DNA of 64,000 nucleotides from JALOAT01 sp041677345. GTDB lineage: Bacteria; Pseudomonadota; Gammaproteobacteria; Thiohalomonadales; Thiohalomonadaceae. The position numbers were made by a program, and so were the translations under genes. Shown here one piece after another: positions 52,709 to 61,096 of the stretch; within the stretch, counting starts at the first letter, position 1; each line of letters begins with the position of its first letter. The stretch spans positions 15,376 through 79,375 of the forward strand of contig JBAYQE010000002.1 of the NCBI GenBank assembly GCA_041677345.1, in the 5' to 3' direction. The notes below the pieces were generated by a model. That model had not been told where the DNA came from and ran no database searches. It saw only the letters and a list, made by a program, of their open reading frames with translations.

Positions 52709-53575
52709 ATGAGCCGAGCACAGGATGGGTATTACATCCCCGGGCCAAGCCACTGGCCGCTGGTGGCGACCACCTCGGTGTTCGGCATCCTGGCGGGTAT
52801 CGCGCTCGGTATCAACGATATTCCCGCAGGATTCTATTTTGTTGCGGCAGGGTTGCTCATGTTTGCGGTCCTGTTGTTCGGCTGGTTCGGTGATGTGGCA
52901 CGGGAGAGCCTGTCCGGCTATTACAACCCGCGCGTGGACCGGTCTTTTCGCCAAGGTATGTTTTGGTTCATCGCGTCGGAGGTGTTCTTCTTCCTGGCCT
53001 TCTTCGGGTCACTCTACTATCTGCGCAACATCTCCCTGGATTGGCTCGGTGGTGCCGGTTACCTGGGCACAACCAACCAACTGCTTTATCCGGATTACGA
53101 CGCACAGTGGCCCACCAGCGGCCCGGGCGAAGTGGGCGGCAAGTTCACGCCCATGGAGGCCATGGGCATTCCTGCGCTGAATACGCTGATCCTGCTCAGC
53201 AGCGGGGCCACCATCACCTGGGCGCACTGGGGCCTGAAGCTGGAAAGACGATCGCAATTGATCTGGGGACTGGTCGCCACGGTGGCCCTGGGTCTCACCT
53301 TCGTGGTGTTGCAAGCCTGGGAATATCGTGAGGCCTACCAACACCTGAACCTCACCTTGCGTTCGGGTGTATACGGCTCCACCTTCTACATGCTCACCGG
53401 CTTCCACGGCTTCCATGTGACCATGGGTGCCATCATGTTGCTTTCCATTCTCGCGCGCAGCCTGCGCGGCCATTTCACGCCCAAGAACCATTTTGCCTTC
53501 GAGGCCGTGGCCTGGTACTGGCACTTCGTGGATGTGGTGTGGCTCGGGCTATTCGTGTTCGTGTATTGGTTGTAG
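52709..53575 (+). CDS. coxC: Cytochrome c oxidase subunit III
   Basis: 288 residues with seven membrane helices. WFIASEVFFFLAFFGSLYYL and YMLTGFHGFHVTMGAIMLL and HFVDVVWLGLFVFVYWL are the classic blocks (FHGFHV, WHFVDVVWL). It stabilises the catalytic core. It begins 14 bases after ctaG. The stop is followed by 129 bases without a gene, then by a minus-strand gene, so the first oxidase transcript may end here. Confidence 0.95.
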   Translation: MSRAQDGYYIPGPSHWPLVATTSVFGILAGIALGINDIPAGFYFVAAGLLMFAVLLFGWFGDVARESLSGYYNPRVDRSFRQGMFWFIASEVFFFLAFFGSLYYLRNISLDWLGGAGYLGTTNQLLYPDYDAQWPTSGPGEVGGKFTPMEAMGIPALNTLILLSSGATITWAHWGLKLERRSQLIWGLVATVALGLTFVVLQAWEYREAYQHLNLTLRSGVYGSTFYMLTGFHGFHVTMGAIMLLSILARSLRGHFTPKNHFAFEAVAWYWHFVDVVWLGLFVFVYWL

Positions 53576-53704
53576 GGAGCGTAACGGTGCGCCGCAGATC
53601 AGCAGTGCGCGGAGCGACACGGGTCCCGGTGTAAAGCCGCGGAAGACAGCCATCATGTTGTTTGTTCGTTGTCGGGTTCTATGCTGAAAACGTGCGACCG
53701 CCGT

Positions 53705-53914
53705 TCAATCGGGGTTGAGCAAGCCGATACCGGCCCCGGTCATGAGCAGGGCGAACAGGAACAGGGATAGAACGATACGGGCGGTGAGGGCCCGCGCGAC
53801 GCGCCGTTTCTCCACGTTGCCGCTGTCACGGGCGAGATACCACATCGCCTCGGCGAGCGACAGCACGACGAGCACGAGCACGACCACGAGCAGGACGCGA
53901 AACGCGGACTCCAC
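53705..53914 (-). CDS. DUF2909-family twin-helix membrane protein
   Basis: About 69 residues from GTG 53914, which has AGGAG five bases upstream; a longer reading to 53947 has no ribosome site and would run through that of this start. Two helices (about 3-22 and 45-65) are joined by a charged loop. Homologues of this size are known beside oxidase genes, often between subunit III and SURF1. Here it is on the opposite strand, and its start is only 14 bases from that of SURF1. Function unknown. Confidence 0.75.
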   Translation of the reverse strand: MESAFRVLLVVVLVLVVLSLAEAMWYLARDSGNVEKRRVARALTARIVLSLFLFALLMTGAGIGLLNPD

Positions 53915-53928
53915 ACGAACTCCTGGGC

Positions 53929-54573
53929 ATGAAGGCAGGTAAAGCAAGCATAGGTGAGCGTGGCCGGCTCGCCGCCGCCATTGGGCTGCTCGGTGCGTGC
54001 GGGTTGTTTGTCGCGCTTGGCGTATGGCAGTTGGCGCGCGCCGAAGCCCAGGATGCCCGCTTGGCTTCAGCGCGTGCGGCCTTGGCAGCGCCGTTACTCG
54101 ATTTGCAGCGCGAACAGGTCACTGCACGGCATGCCTACCGTCGAGCCCATGGTGAAGGTGAATTCATGCCCGTCCAGTATTTCCTGCAAGGGAGGAGCGA
54201 CATGGGGCGCAGCGGCTACGGTGCCGTGGCCGTGTTGCACACGGGTGGGCGCCATATCCTGGTGGAGCGCGGTTTCACACCCGTGGCGGAGGGTGCCGCG
54301 CCAGCGGGCAGGGTACGTGTAGAGGGGGTCCTGGTACCGGTGTACCGACCGCCACTGCGCATGGGTGAGCCCAGCGGATTCGTGCGCCCCTTCCTCGATC
54401 CGCGCGCCCTTGCACGGGAACTGAACATCGAGCTGGCGCCGCTGGTGCTGCATGCCAAGCCGCCGCCCTTGCCTCCGTTGAAAAGCGCCATGCATGTCGG
54501 CTACGCCGTGCAGTGGTTTGTGTTCGCCCTGGTGGCCATCGTGGCCGCGCTGGCCCTGTTCAGGAATCGCTGA
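53929..54573 (+). CDS. SURF1-family cytochrome oxidase biogenesis protein
   Basis: 214 residues with two membrane helices (about 14-32 and 193-210) and a periplasmic domain between them. LGVWQLARAEAQD is the start block (G.WQ..R), GRHILVERGFTPV the middle block, and MHVGYAVQWFVFALVA the terminal block. It aids heme A insertion into subunit I. ATG 53929 has no good ribosome site, but no better in-frame start is present. It is followed one base later by a small membrane-anchored gene. Confidence 0.9.
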   Translation: MKAGKASIGERGRLAAAIGLLGACGLFVALGVWQLARAEAQDARLASARAALAAPLLDLQREQVTARHAYRRAHGEGEFMPVQYFLQGRSDMGRSGYGAVAVLHTGGRHILVERGFTPVAEGAAPAGRVRVEGVLVPVYRPPLRMGEPSGFVRPFLDPRALARELNIELAPLVLHAKPPPLPPLKSAMHVGYAVQWFVFALVAIVAALALFRNR

Positions 54574-54574
54574 C

Positions 54575-55045
54575 ATGCGTTACGCGCCGCTCTATTGGGT
54601 GCTCATCGTGTTTGCCTTGCCGTTGTGCGCCGCCTGGACGCTGGCATTCCAGCCCGAATGGCAACCCGCGGGTGGAAATCACGGCGAGCTCATCAATCCG
54701 CCGGTGCAGGTGGGTGGAGGGCCCGACTGGGTCCTGGCGGTGCCCGCCACGGAAGGATGCATGGCTGATTGTGCCGATACGTTGCGACTGTTGCGACGGG
54801 TGCGGCGTGCCCTGGGTGTGAATGCACGGCGTGTGCAGCCCTTGTCCTGCGCACCGCTACAGGCCGAGGGTCCGTGTGCGGGTCTGGCGGCCGCGCTCAC
54901 CGACGGTACGGTGCTGGTGGTCATCGATCCCATGGGTAATGCCGTGCTGCGCTACGCGAGCGGCTTTTCACCGTTTGACTTGCTGGATGACCTGGAACGC
55001 CTGCTGCGGGTTTCGCAGAACTGGAGGAGCGATGGCAAGCACTGA
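54575..55045 (+). CDS. Small membrane-anchored thioredoxin-like protein of the oxidase cluster
   Basis: 156 residues. One N-terminal helix (about 5-22) is followed by a periplasmic domain with VLAVPATEGCMADCADTLRL, where a Cys-x3-Cys pair recalls the copper site of SCO proteins, and GTVLVVIDPMGNAVLRYAS. The histidine of SCO is not seen in the expected place. It sits where a short hypothetical gene is usual between SURF1 and ctaA/ctaB. Role inferred in oxidase assembly. Confidence 0.65.
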   Translation: MRYAPLYWVLIVFALPLCAAWTLAFQPEWQPAGGNHGELINPPVQVGGGPDWVLAVPATEGCMADCADTLRLLRRVRRALGVNARRVQPLSCAPLQAEGPCAGLAAALTDGTVLVVIDPMGNAVLRYASGFSPFDLLDDLERLLRVSQNWRSDGKH

Positions 55046-55940
55046 GGTTACCGCCGCCGGGATGCGTACGCATGCGTGGCAGCATTATCTGGAACTCACT
55101 AAGCCAAAGGTGGTGGTACTCATCGCTTTCACCGCCCTGGTGGGCATGCTGCTTGCCGTGGGTGACGGGCCCGTGCCATGGGGACGATTCGCCGCGGGGC
55201 TGGTGGGGATTTCGCTCGCCGCAGCCGCGGGCGCGGTATTCAACCATGCGGCGGAGGTGCGTACGGATGCCGTCATGGAACGCACGCAACGACGCCCACT
55301 GCCCAGCGGCCACGTGGACACCCTGCATGCGCTTGCACTCGGCGCCATGCTGGCACTGTCGGCGATGGCCCTGCTGCTCACTTTCACTGACCTGCTTACG
55401 GCTACCCTGACATTGGCATCCATGGTCGGCTATGCCGTGGTGTATACCGTCTATCTCAAACGCCGCACCCCCCAGAACATCGTGTGGGGCGGTGTAGCCG
55501 GCGCGGCGCCGCCGGCCCTCGGTTGGTGTGCCATCACCGGCGGACTGGGGGCCGAGGCACTGTTGTTGTTTCTTATCGTCTTCACCTGGACGCCACCCCA
55601 TTTCTGGGCGCTGGCCATCCATCGTCGGGAGGACTATGCGCGTGCCGGCCTGCCCATGCAGCCCGTTACCTACGGGATCGCCTTCACGAAGCAGCAGATC
55701 CTGATCTACGCGGTCATGTTGTTCGCCGTGAGCCTGCTGCCTTTCGGGCTCGGCTTTCAGGGGATGATCTATCTGGCCGGCGCGGTGGTGCTGGGTCTCG
55801 GCTTTCTCTGCCACGCCTGGCGTCTGTTGCGTACCCACGGCGATGACCATGCCATGGCGACGTTCCGCTATTCCATCATCTATCTTGCCGGCCTATTCCT
55901 GGTGTTACTCGTCGATGCATGGTTGCCGCCGCTGGCATAG
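55032..55940 (+). CDS. ctaB: Protoheme IX farnesyltransferase CtaB (heme O synthase, COX10)
   Basis: 302 residues with about eight helices. LTKPKVVVLIAFTALVGMLL is the usual start, and the prenyl-binding motif is NHAAEVRTDAVMERTQRRPL (N...E...D form). YTVYLKRRTPQNIVWGGVAG and FTWTPPHFWALAIHRREDY are family blocks. It attaches farnesyl to heme B to give heme O, the substrate of CtaA. It overlaps the thioredoxin-like gene by 14 bases. The next enzyme, ctaA, is not here but at 34866. Confidence 0.95.
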   Translation: MASTEVTAAGMRTHAWQHYLELTKPKVVVLIAFTALVGMLLAVGDGPVPWGRFAAGLVGISLAAAAGAVFNHAAEVRTDAVMERTQRRPLPSGHVDTLHALALGAMLALSAMALLLTFTDLLTATLTLASMVGYAVVYTVYLKRRTPQNIVWGGVAGAAPPALGWCAITGGLGAEALLLFLIVFTWTPPHFWALAIHRREDYARAGLPMQPVTYGIAFTKQQILIYAVMLFAVSLLPFGLGFQGMIYLAGAVVLGLGFLCHAWRLLRTHGDDHAMATFRYSIIYLAGLFLVLLVDAWLPPLA

Positions 55941-56013
55941 ATGCTTCCTCAGGAAAGCGGCTGTTTGACAGCGGGCTGCTAGGCTAAGTCAGGGAGACCA
56001 CAGGGACGGTGGT

Positions 56014-57123
56014 ATGGAACCCATCAGGATTGCCGTGCTCGGCGTTGGAAACTGCGCGAGTTCACTCGTGCAGGGTATCCACTATTATCGTTCGCATCCC
56101 GGCTCAGTCGGACTTATGCATGCCAGCATCGGCGGTTACGGCCCGGGCGACATCCAGGTGGTGGCGGCCTTCGATATCGATCGGCGCAAGGTGGGCCTTG
56201 ATCTTGCCGAGGCGGTTTTTGCGGAACCCAACTGCACGGCACGTTTCATGCCGGGCCTTCCCCCGTTGGGGGTGAAGGTGATGATGGGCCGTGTGCTCGA
56301 TGGTTTCCCGGCGCACATGAAGGAGTATCCCGAAACCGTTTCGTTCTTGCCTGCGAACCTGCGCGAATCGGAGGCCAGCGATGTCGTGAAACAACTGCGC
56401 GAGACGCGCACGGAAGTAGTGCTGAATTACCTCCCCGTGGGCAGTGAACAGGCTACGCGCTTCTACGCGGAGTGCGCCCTGCGCGCCGGCGCGGCCTTCG
56501 TAAACAACATCCCGGTGTTCGTGGCCAGCGATCCGGCATGGGCACAGCGTTTTCGCGAACAAAACCTGCCGCTCATCGGCGACGACATCAAATCCCAGGT
56601 GGGCGCCACCATCGTGCACCGTGCTTTGGCCGACCTGTTTCGGCAGCGTGGTGCCAGCCTGGACCGTACCTATCAACTCAATACCGGCGGAAACACCGAT
56701 TTTCTCAACATGCTCGACCGGCGTCGGCTGCGCTCGAAAAAAACGTCCAAAACCGAGGCGGTGCAGGCGGTGACGGGCACACGCCTGGCCGATGAGGCCA
56801 TCCACGTAGGCCCCAGTGACTGGGTGCCCTGGCAGAAGGACAACAAGGTGTGCTTCATCCGCATGGAGGGCCGCTTGTTCGGCGAGGTCCCCATCACGCT
56901 CGACCTGCGGCTTTCGGTGGAGGACTCACCCAATTCCGCAGGCGTGGCCATTGATGCCATCCGCTGTGCCAAGCTCGCTCTGGAGCGGGGCGAGGGGGGG
57001 GTGCTCAGTGGGCCGTCGGCCTATTTCTGCAAGCATCCGCCGCGCCAGTACACCGATCATGACGCGCGGCGCCTGCTGGATGCCTTTCTCGGCGCCGAGG
57101 TCGATGACGCCGCCGAGGAATAG
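56014..57123 (+). CDS. ino1: Inositol-3-phosphate synthase
   Basis: 369 residues. RIAVLGVGNCASSLVQGI is the NAD-binding loop, and LIGDDIKSQVGATIVHRAL, LNTGGNTDFLNM and LRSKKTSKTEAV are active-site blocks with the essential lysines. The length matches the actinobacterial/archaeal type rather than the long eukaryotic form. It converts glucose-6-phosphate to inositol-3-phosphate. This enzyme is uncommon in gammaproteobacteria. The following gene starts six bases later in the same frame, separated only by TAG GGC GCC. Confidence 0.93.
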   Translation: MEPIRIAVLGVGNCASSLVQGIHYYRSHPGSVGLMHASIGGYGPGDIQVVAAFDIDRRKVGLDLAEAVFAEPNCTARFMPGLPPLGVKVMMGRVLDGFPAHMKEYPETVSFLPANLRESEASDVVKQLRETRTEVVLNYLPVGSEQATRFYAECALRAGAAFVNNIPVFVASDPAWAQRFREQNLPLIGDDIKSQVGATIVHRALADLFRQRGASLDRTYQLNTGGNTDFLNMLDRRRLRSKKTSKTEAVQAVTGTRLADEAIHVGPSDWVPWQKDNKVCFIRMEGRLFGEVPITLDLRLSVEDSPNSAGVAIDAIRCAKLALERGEGGVLSGPSAYFCKHPPRQYTDHDARRLLDAFLGAEVDDAAEE

Positions 57124-57129
57124 GGCGCC

Positions 57130-58041
57130 GTGATCGAAGCCATCAAGTTCTGGAACGAGCCGAACAATCTGTCCCACTGGGATTTCCAGATGGACCCGGA
57201 TTGGTGCGACTTCGCCGCCATGACGTGTATGGCGGCGCAATTGGTGGGCAGACGTCGGCCATGGATCACCCGGGTGCTGGGCGGCATCTCACCCATCGAC
57301 AGCGACTTCATCAAACTGCTCGGTGGCCATGGTGTGCTGGCCGACATGGACGCGGTGGCGGTGCACGGTTTTCCACTCGATTGGAATCACTGGCGCCTGG
57401 ATGAGTGGCCCACCAAGGTGGCGGAGATCGAGGGTGCGTGCGGCCTGCCGGTGTGGGTGACGGAAGTGGGCGTGTCGAGTTTCGGCGCGGACGAGGTGCA
57501 GGTGTTCGGCCTCGAGCGGACCACGGAACTGTTGCTGGGGCGTGTCGACCGTATCTACTGGTACAGCCTGTTCGACCTGCCACCCGCGTGGGAGGCCACC
57601 ACGCGCCATAGGGAGAGCGAGGGCTCGGCCTATTACCGTCACTTCTACATGGGGCTGGTGCGTGCCGACGGCACGCCCAAACCGGCCATGGAGCACTTCG
57701 ATGCTCGGCTCGGTATCTGCCAGTGGTTCCACTACGAGGATCATCGCCTCGACGAAGGCGTGCGCTGGCTGCGGCGTTTGGGCATAAAGCGCCTGCGCAC
57801 CGGTATTTCCTGGGCCGACTGGCATCGACCGGACGCACTGCGCTGGTTCGATCGGCAGATGGCGGCCCTGGAGGAGTTCGATCTCACCGTCACCCTGTGC
57901 TTTACGCCACCTTCGCGCGGGCGGCGTCCGCACCATACCAGTCCCCCGGTGGTGCTGGAAGAATTCGCCCAATTCACCGACGAGGTGCTCGAGCGCTATG
58001 TGCCGGCTTCGTCGGCACGCGCCGCAGGAGAACGGCCGTGA
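57130..58041 (+). CDS. Glycosidase-like (clan GH-A) protein with apparently permuted TIM barrel
   Basis: 303 residues from GTG 57130. KFWNEPNNLSHW (Glu10) is the acid/base motif at strand 4 of clan GH-A. WVTEVGVSSFG (Glu112) is the nucleophile motif at strand 7, and YWYSLFDLPPAW fits strand 8. Only then, from about residue 195, come GVRWLRRLGIKRLRTGISW and EFDLTVTLCFTPPSR, which look like strands 1-3. So strands run 4-8 then 1-3. There is no signal peptide. It may hydrolyse or transfer an inositol glycoside. The stop overlaps the next start. Confidence 0.7.
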   Translation: MIEAIKFWNEPNNLSHWDFQMDPDWCDFAAMTCMAAQLVGRRRPWITRVLGGISPIDSDFIKLLGGHGVLADMDAVAVHGFPLDWNHWRLDEWPTKVAEIEGACGLPVWVTEVGVSSFGADEVQVFGLERTTELLLGRVDRIYWYSLFDLPPAWEATTRHRESEGSAYYRHFYMGLVRADGTPKPAMEHFDARLGICQWFHYEDHRLDEGVRWLRRLGIKRLRTGISWADWHRPDALRWFDRQMAALEEFDLTVTLCFTPPSRGRRPHHTSPPVVLEEFAQFTDEVLERYVPASSARAAGERP

Positions 58042-58643
58042 CGGTGTTTTATCTAGTGCGCCACGGTGACAACGACAGTGTGGGCCACGGCATCTCCGGC
58101 CGACGTGACGGTATCTACTTGAACGGGCGCGGTCGCGCGCAGGCGCGCGCGGTCGCTGCACGGCTCGCTGATCTGGGTGTCACGCATGTGTACTCGAGCC
58201 CACTGGAGCGCACGCGTGAGACCGCCGGTTTTATCGCCACACGGCTTGGACTCGACGTGGAGATCGTGCCGGAACTCAACGAAATTGCCTTCGGCAACTG
58301 GACCGGTCGGAGCTTCACCGAACTCGACAGTGACACGCGCTGGCGACGTTTCAACCGGGTGCGCAGCATCACCCGCGTTCCCGGCGGTGAAATGATGATC
58401 GAGGTGCAGGCACGTATGGTCACGGCCCTGGAGCGCCTGCGTCAGGACTGGCCCGAGGCCAAGCTGGTCATCGTCAGTCACGGTGATCCCATCCGTCTGG
58501 CCATTGCCTATTACACGGGCATCCCGCTCGACCTGCTGCAGAACATCCATGTGGACCTGGGTTCGGTGAGTACCCTTGCCGTGGATGATCACGGTGTCTG
58601 CCTGCGCTGTCTCAATCATACCGGCCACACGCCCCCCGGCTGA
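58038..58643 (+). CDS. Histidine phosphatase family protein
   Basis: 201 residues. VFYLVRHGDND has the catalytic histidine, YSSPLERTRETAGFIA the arginine block, and VIVSHGDPIRLAIAYY the second histidine. ELNEIAFGNWTGRSFTEL carries the acid glutamate. It is a phosphomonoesterase of the phosphoglycerate-mutase-like family. GTG 58038 overlaps the glycosidase stop and has GGAG upstream. Following inositol-3-phosphate synthase, it could release inositol or dephosphorylate a glycosylated product (inference). Confidence 0.87.
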   Translation: MTVFYLVRHGDNDSVGHGISGRRDGIYLNGRGRAQARAVAARLADLGVTHVYSSPLERTRETAGFIATRLGLDVEIVPELNEIAFGNWTGRSFTELDSDTRWRRFNRVRSITRVPGGEMMIEVQARMVTALERLRQDWPEAKLVIVSHGDPIRLAIAYYTGIPLDLLQNIHVDLGSVSTLAVDDHGVCLRCLNHTGHTPPG

Positions 58644-58654
58644 AGGAGGCGCGC

Positions 58655-59434
58655 ATGGACGACATCCGTCTGGACGACGATATCCGCGCCCTGGGACCGT
58701 GGTTTCACAATCTGCACCTGCCCGACGGACGCCAGACCGCACCTGATCATTTTCTCGGTGATTTCCCCTTATACAAATGGCAGGAAATCGCACCGTTGTT
58801 GCCCGAAAAAATGGACAGCTGGCGCGTGCTGGATATTGGCTGCAATGCGGGGTTTTACAGCATCGAACTGGCGCGGCGCGGCGCTGAGGTGACAGCCATC
58901 GACGTGAACGCCCATTATCTCGGGCAGGCACGCTGGGCAGCGGAGAAATTCGGCCTACTGGCCAACATTGAACTGCATCGTATGCAGGTGTACGATTTGG
59001 CGCGGTGGGATACCCGCTTTGATCTGGTGCTGTTCCTTGGTGTCTTCTATCACCTGCGTTACCCGATGCTGGGGCTCGATATCGTCACGCGACGTGTTGG
59101 ACGCATGATGGTGTTCCAGACACTGACCATGCCAGGCATGCACGTGGCCCCGCCCGTGGAAGACATTACCTTCGAAGGTCGTGAACTGCTCACGGCCGAC
59201 GGCTGGCCCCGCATGGCTTTCATTGAGCAGCGGCTCGCCAACGACCCCACCAACTGGTGGGCGCCCAACCACGCCGCCGTACTCGCCATGTTGCGTTCGT
59301 CAGGCATGCGCGTGGTTTCACAGCCCGGACACGAGATGTACGTGTGTGAGCCGGATCCTGACAATCCCTCCTGCGTGGACACCTGGAATGCCGAGGAATA
59401 CCTCGCCGTGACGGGGCACAGCCCGCGCTCGTGA
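58655..59434 (+). CDS. SAM-dependent methyltransferase, CmoB/DUF1698-like
   Basis: 259 residues. LDIGCNAGFYSIELARRGAE is the SAM-binding loop. FHNLHLPDGRQTAPDHFLGD, FPLYKW, and LFLGVFYHLRYPMLGLD resemble the CmoB tRNA enzyme family, but the protein is shorter than CmoB (323) and lacks its N-terminal part. A GAAGGAGG site precedes ATG 58655. With ino1 and the glycosidase 11 bases upstream it is more likely a small-molecule or glycan methylase than a tRNA enzyme. Confidence 0.8.
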   Translation: MDDIRLDDDIRALGPWFHNLHLPDGRQTAPDHFLGDFPLYKWQEIAPLLPEKMDSWRVLDIGCNAGFYSIELARRGAEVTAIDVNAHYLGQARWAAEKFGLLANIELHRMQVYDLARWDTRFDLVLFLGVFYHLRYPMLGLDIVTRRVGRMMVFQTLTMPGMHVAPPVEDITFEGRELLTADGWPRMAFIEQRLANDPTNWWAPNHAAVLAMLRSSGMRVVSQPGHEMYVCEPDPDNPSCVDTWNAEEYLAVTGHSPRS

Positions 59435-59458
59435 ATCCCCATCGGTCGTCGTTGTCGC

Positions 59459-60775
59459 ATGCCCCTTTTTGAGCTCCTCATCGTCGCCGTGTTGATTCTT
59501 CTGAATGGCTTTTTCGCCATGGCGGAACTGGCGGTGATCTCATCACGCCGGGCACGCCTGCAGGCCATGGCCGATGAAGGCAGCCGTGGCGCGCGTGCCG
59601 CACTCGGTTTGCTCGATAACTCCGGCCGCTTTCTCTCTTCCGTACAGATTGGCATCACTCTGGTAGGCATCCTGGCAGGCGCGTACGGTGGCGCGAGTCT
59701 CGCAGAGCCGTTGGGCGCAAAACTGGCCGCCATACCTTGGTTGGCGGCGCATGCCGAGGCCGTCGCCTTTGCGTTGGTAGTCGCGGTAATCACCTATGCC
59801 TCACTCGTCATCGGCGAACTGGTTCCCAAGCAGGTGGCGCTGACCCATGCCGAGCGTATTGCCGCATGGGTGGCGCTGCCCATGCGGCTTGTCGCCACCG
59901 TCGCCTCACCCCTGGTGCACGTGCTCGATGCCTCCACGCGCGTGGTCATGCGCCCGTTTGGACGGACCGAACGCAGGCCAACCATCACGGAAGACGAAAT
60001 CAAGATGCTCATCGCCGAGGCTACCGAGGCGGGCGTGGTAGAGCATGCAGAACGGCAGATGATCGCCAGCGTCATGCGCCTGGGTGAAATGTCGGTGCAG
60101 GCCATCATGACGCCACGGCCGGACATCGTCTGGCTCGACCTGGAAGATGACCTCGCGACGACCCTGACACGCATCCGCGAGAGCGGCCACGCGCACTTTC
60201 CAGCCGCGCGCGGTGACCTGGATGATCTGGTGGGGACGGTCGCCGCCAAGGATGTGCTGAGCGCACGCCTTGCGGATCCGGCAGCGGAACTCGCCTCCGT
60301 GGTACGCGATCCCCTCATCGTGCCAGAGAGCGCGGATGTGTTGCAGTTGGTGGAACTGCTCAAGCGCTCACCCATCCACCTGGCCATCGTCATCGATGAA
60401 TACGGCACCATCCAGGGTCTGGTTACGGCCACGGACGTGCTTGAGGCCATTGTGGGGACACTCGCAGAGGAGGGGGAAACGGCCGAGGAGGACGTAGTGC
60501 ATCGCGAGGATGGCTCCTGGCTCATGGACGGCGGTCTCGCCAGTGAACACATGAAGGACATTCTCGGCCTGAAGTCACTGCCCGATGAGGGCGATTTCCA
60601 TACCGTGGCCGGATTCCTGTTGAGCCTCATGGCGCACGTCCCCACCGCCGGCGAATATGTGGAGTGGGCCGGCTTCCGGTTTGAGGTGGTGGATATGGAC
60701 GGCAACCGCATCGACAAGGTGTTGGTGATGCCGCTTGCCCAACCCGGCGCCGAGCCGGAACGCCCGCACGAGTGA
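59459..60775 (+). CDS. CNNM/CorC (HlyC) family transporter-like protein
   Basis: 438 residues. DUF21 with three to four helices (about 1-190; LNGFFAMAELAVISSRRARL, SVQIGITLVGILAGAYGG) is followed by a CBS pair (about 215-335; VMRLGEMSVQAIMTPRPDIV, IVIDEYGTIQGLVTATDVLE) and a CorC_HlyC domain (about 350-430). These proteins are linked to magnesium or cobalt efflux and resistance. It lies 24 bases after the methyltransferase, so it may share the transcript, but its job appears separate. Confidence 0.92.
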   Translation: MPLFELLIVAVLILLNGFFAMAELAVISSRRARLQAMADEGSRGARAALGLLDNSGRFLSSVQIGITLVGILAGAYGGASLAEPLGAKLAAIPWLAAHAEAVAFALVVAVITYASLVIGELVPKQVALTHAERIAAWVALPMRLVATVASPLVHVLDASTRVVMRPFGRTERRPTITEDEIKMLIAEATEAGVVEHAERQMIASVMRLGEMSVQAIMTPRPDIVWLDLEDDLATTLTRIRESGHAHFPAARGDLDDLVGTVAAKDVLSARLADPAAELASVVRDPLIVPESADVLQLVELLKRSPIHLAIVIDEYGTIQGLVTATDVLEAIVGTLAEEGETAEEDVVHREDGSWLMDGGLASEHMKDILGLKSLPDEGDFHTVAGFLLSLMAHVPTAGEYVEWAGFRFEVVDMDGNRIDKVLVMPLAQPGAEPERPHE

Positions 60776-60792
60776 TTCCCGGAAGAAGGATC

Positions 60793-60821
60793 AACCACGG
60801 AGGCCACGGAGAAGAAGAAGT
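60793..60821. repeat. Dispersed purine-rich repeat relic
   Basis: ACCACGGAGGCCACGGAGAA resembles the ACCACGAAGG-type intergenic repeats common in gammaproteobacteria and the related words at about 5999-6035 and 29338-29362 in this window. Confidence 0.45.
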
Positions 60822-60886
60822 TCTTTTCTTCCTGAATCGCTGCGGTCATTCGTGCCGCAGACGGTTGCGGAATCCTCCAGCGTGCA

Positions 60887-60982
60887 CGTCACGTAGGCGC
60901 TGCGCGCCAACGTGACCTACGACGGTGACATGCCATCGACGGGTGAGGCATGCCGTAGGTCACGTCGCGAAGCTACGTGACG
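60887..60982. repeat. Nested 96-base inverted repeat (REP/MITE-like)
   Basis: Outer arms CGTCACGTAG (60887-60896) and CTACGTGACG (60973-60982) and inner arms CGTGACCTACG (60911-60921) and CGTAGGTCACG (60954-60964) are exact inverted repeats. Short arms ATGCC/GGCAT lie further in. The whole can fold into one long interrupted hairpin. It fits a small non-coding mobile or REP-like element. Confidence 0.7.
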
Positions 60983-61096
60983 ACCGCAACATCACACATC
61001 CGCCATAAGCAAAGCCCAACGAACGGTCTACTCAAGACACCGAAGCCACTTGCCCCGGCGCACCGGCGCATCTAGCGTTAACCCGCGAGGTGCCCA

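Larger units (their letters stand above)
60776..61096. other. 321-base non-coding region with two repeat types
   Basis: No coding frame is supported. It starts with a purine-rich repeat (60793-60821, ACCACGGAGGCCACGGAGAA...) followed by TTCTTTTCTTCCT, which could form a weak terminator for the CNNM gene. A large nested inverted repeat lies at 60887-60982. The TTG start of the GT9 gene follows, with GAGG at 61087-61090. Confidence 0.6.

Noticed and set aside
53860..53905. Run of CACGAC/CACGAG triplets that looks like a tandem repeat
   Set aside because: It encodes the Val/Leu helix of the DUF2909 protein; codon bias explains it.
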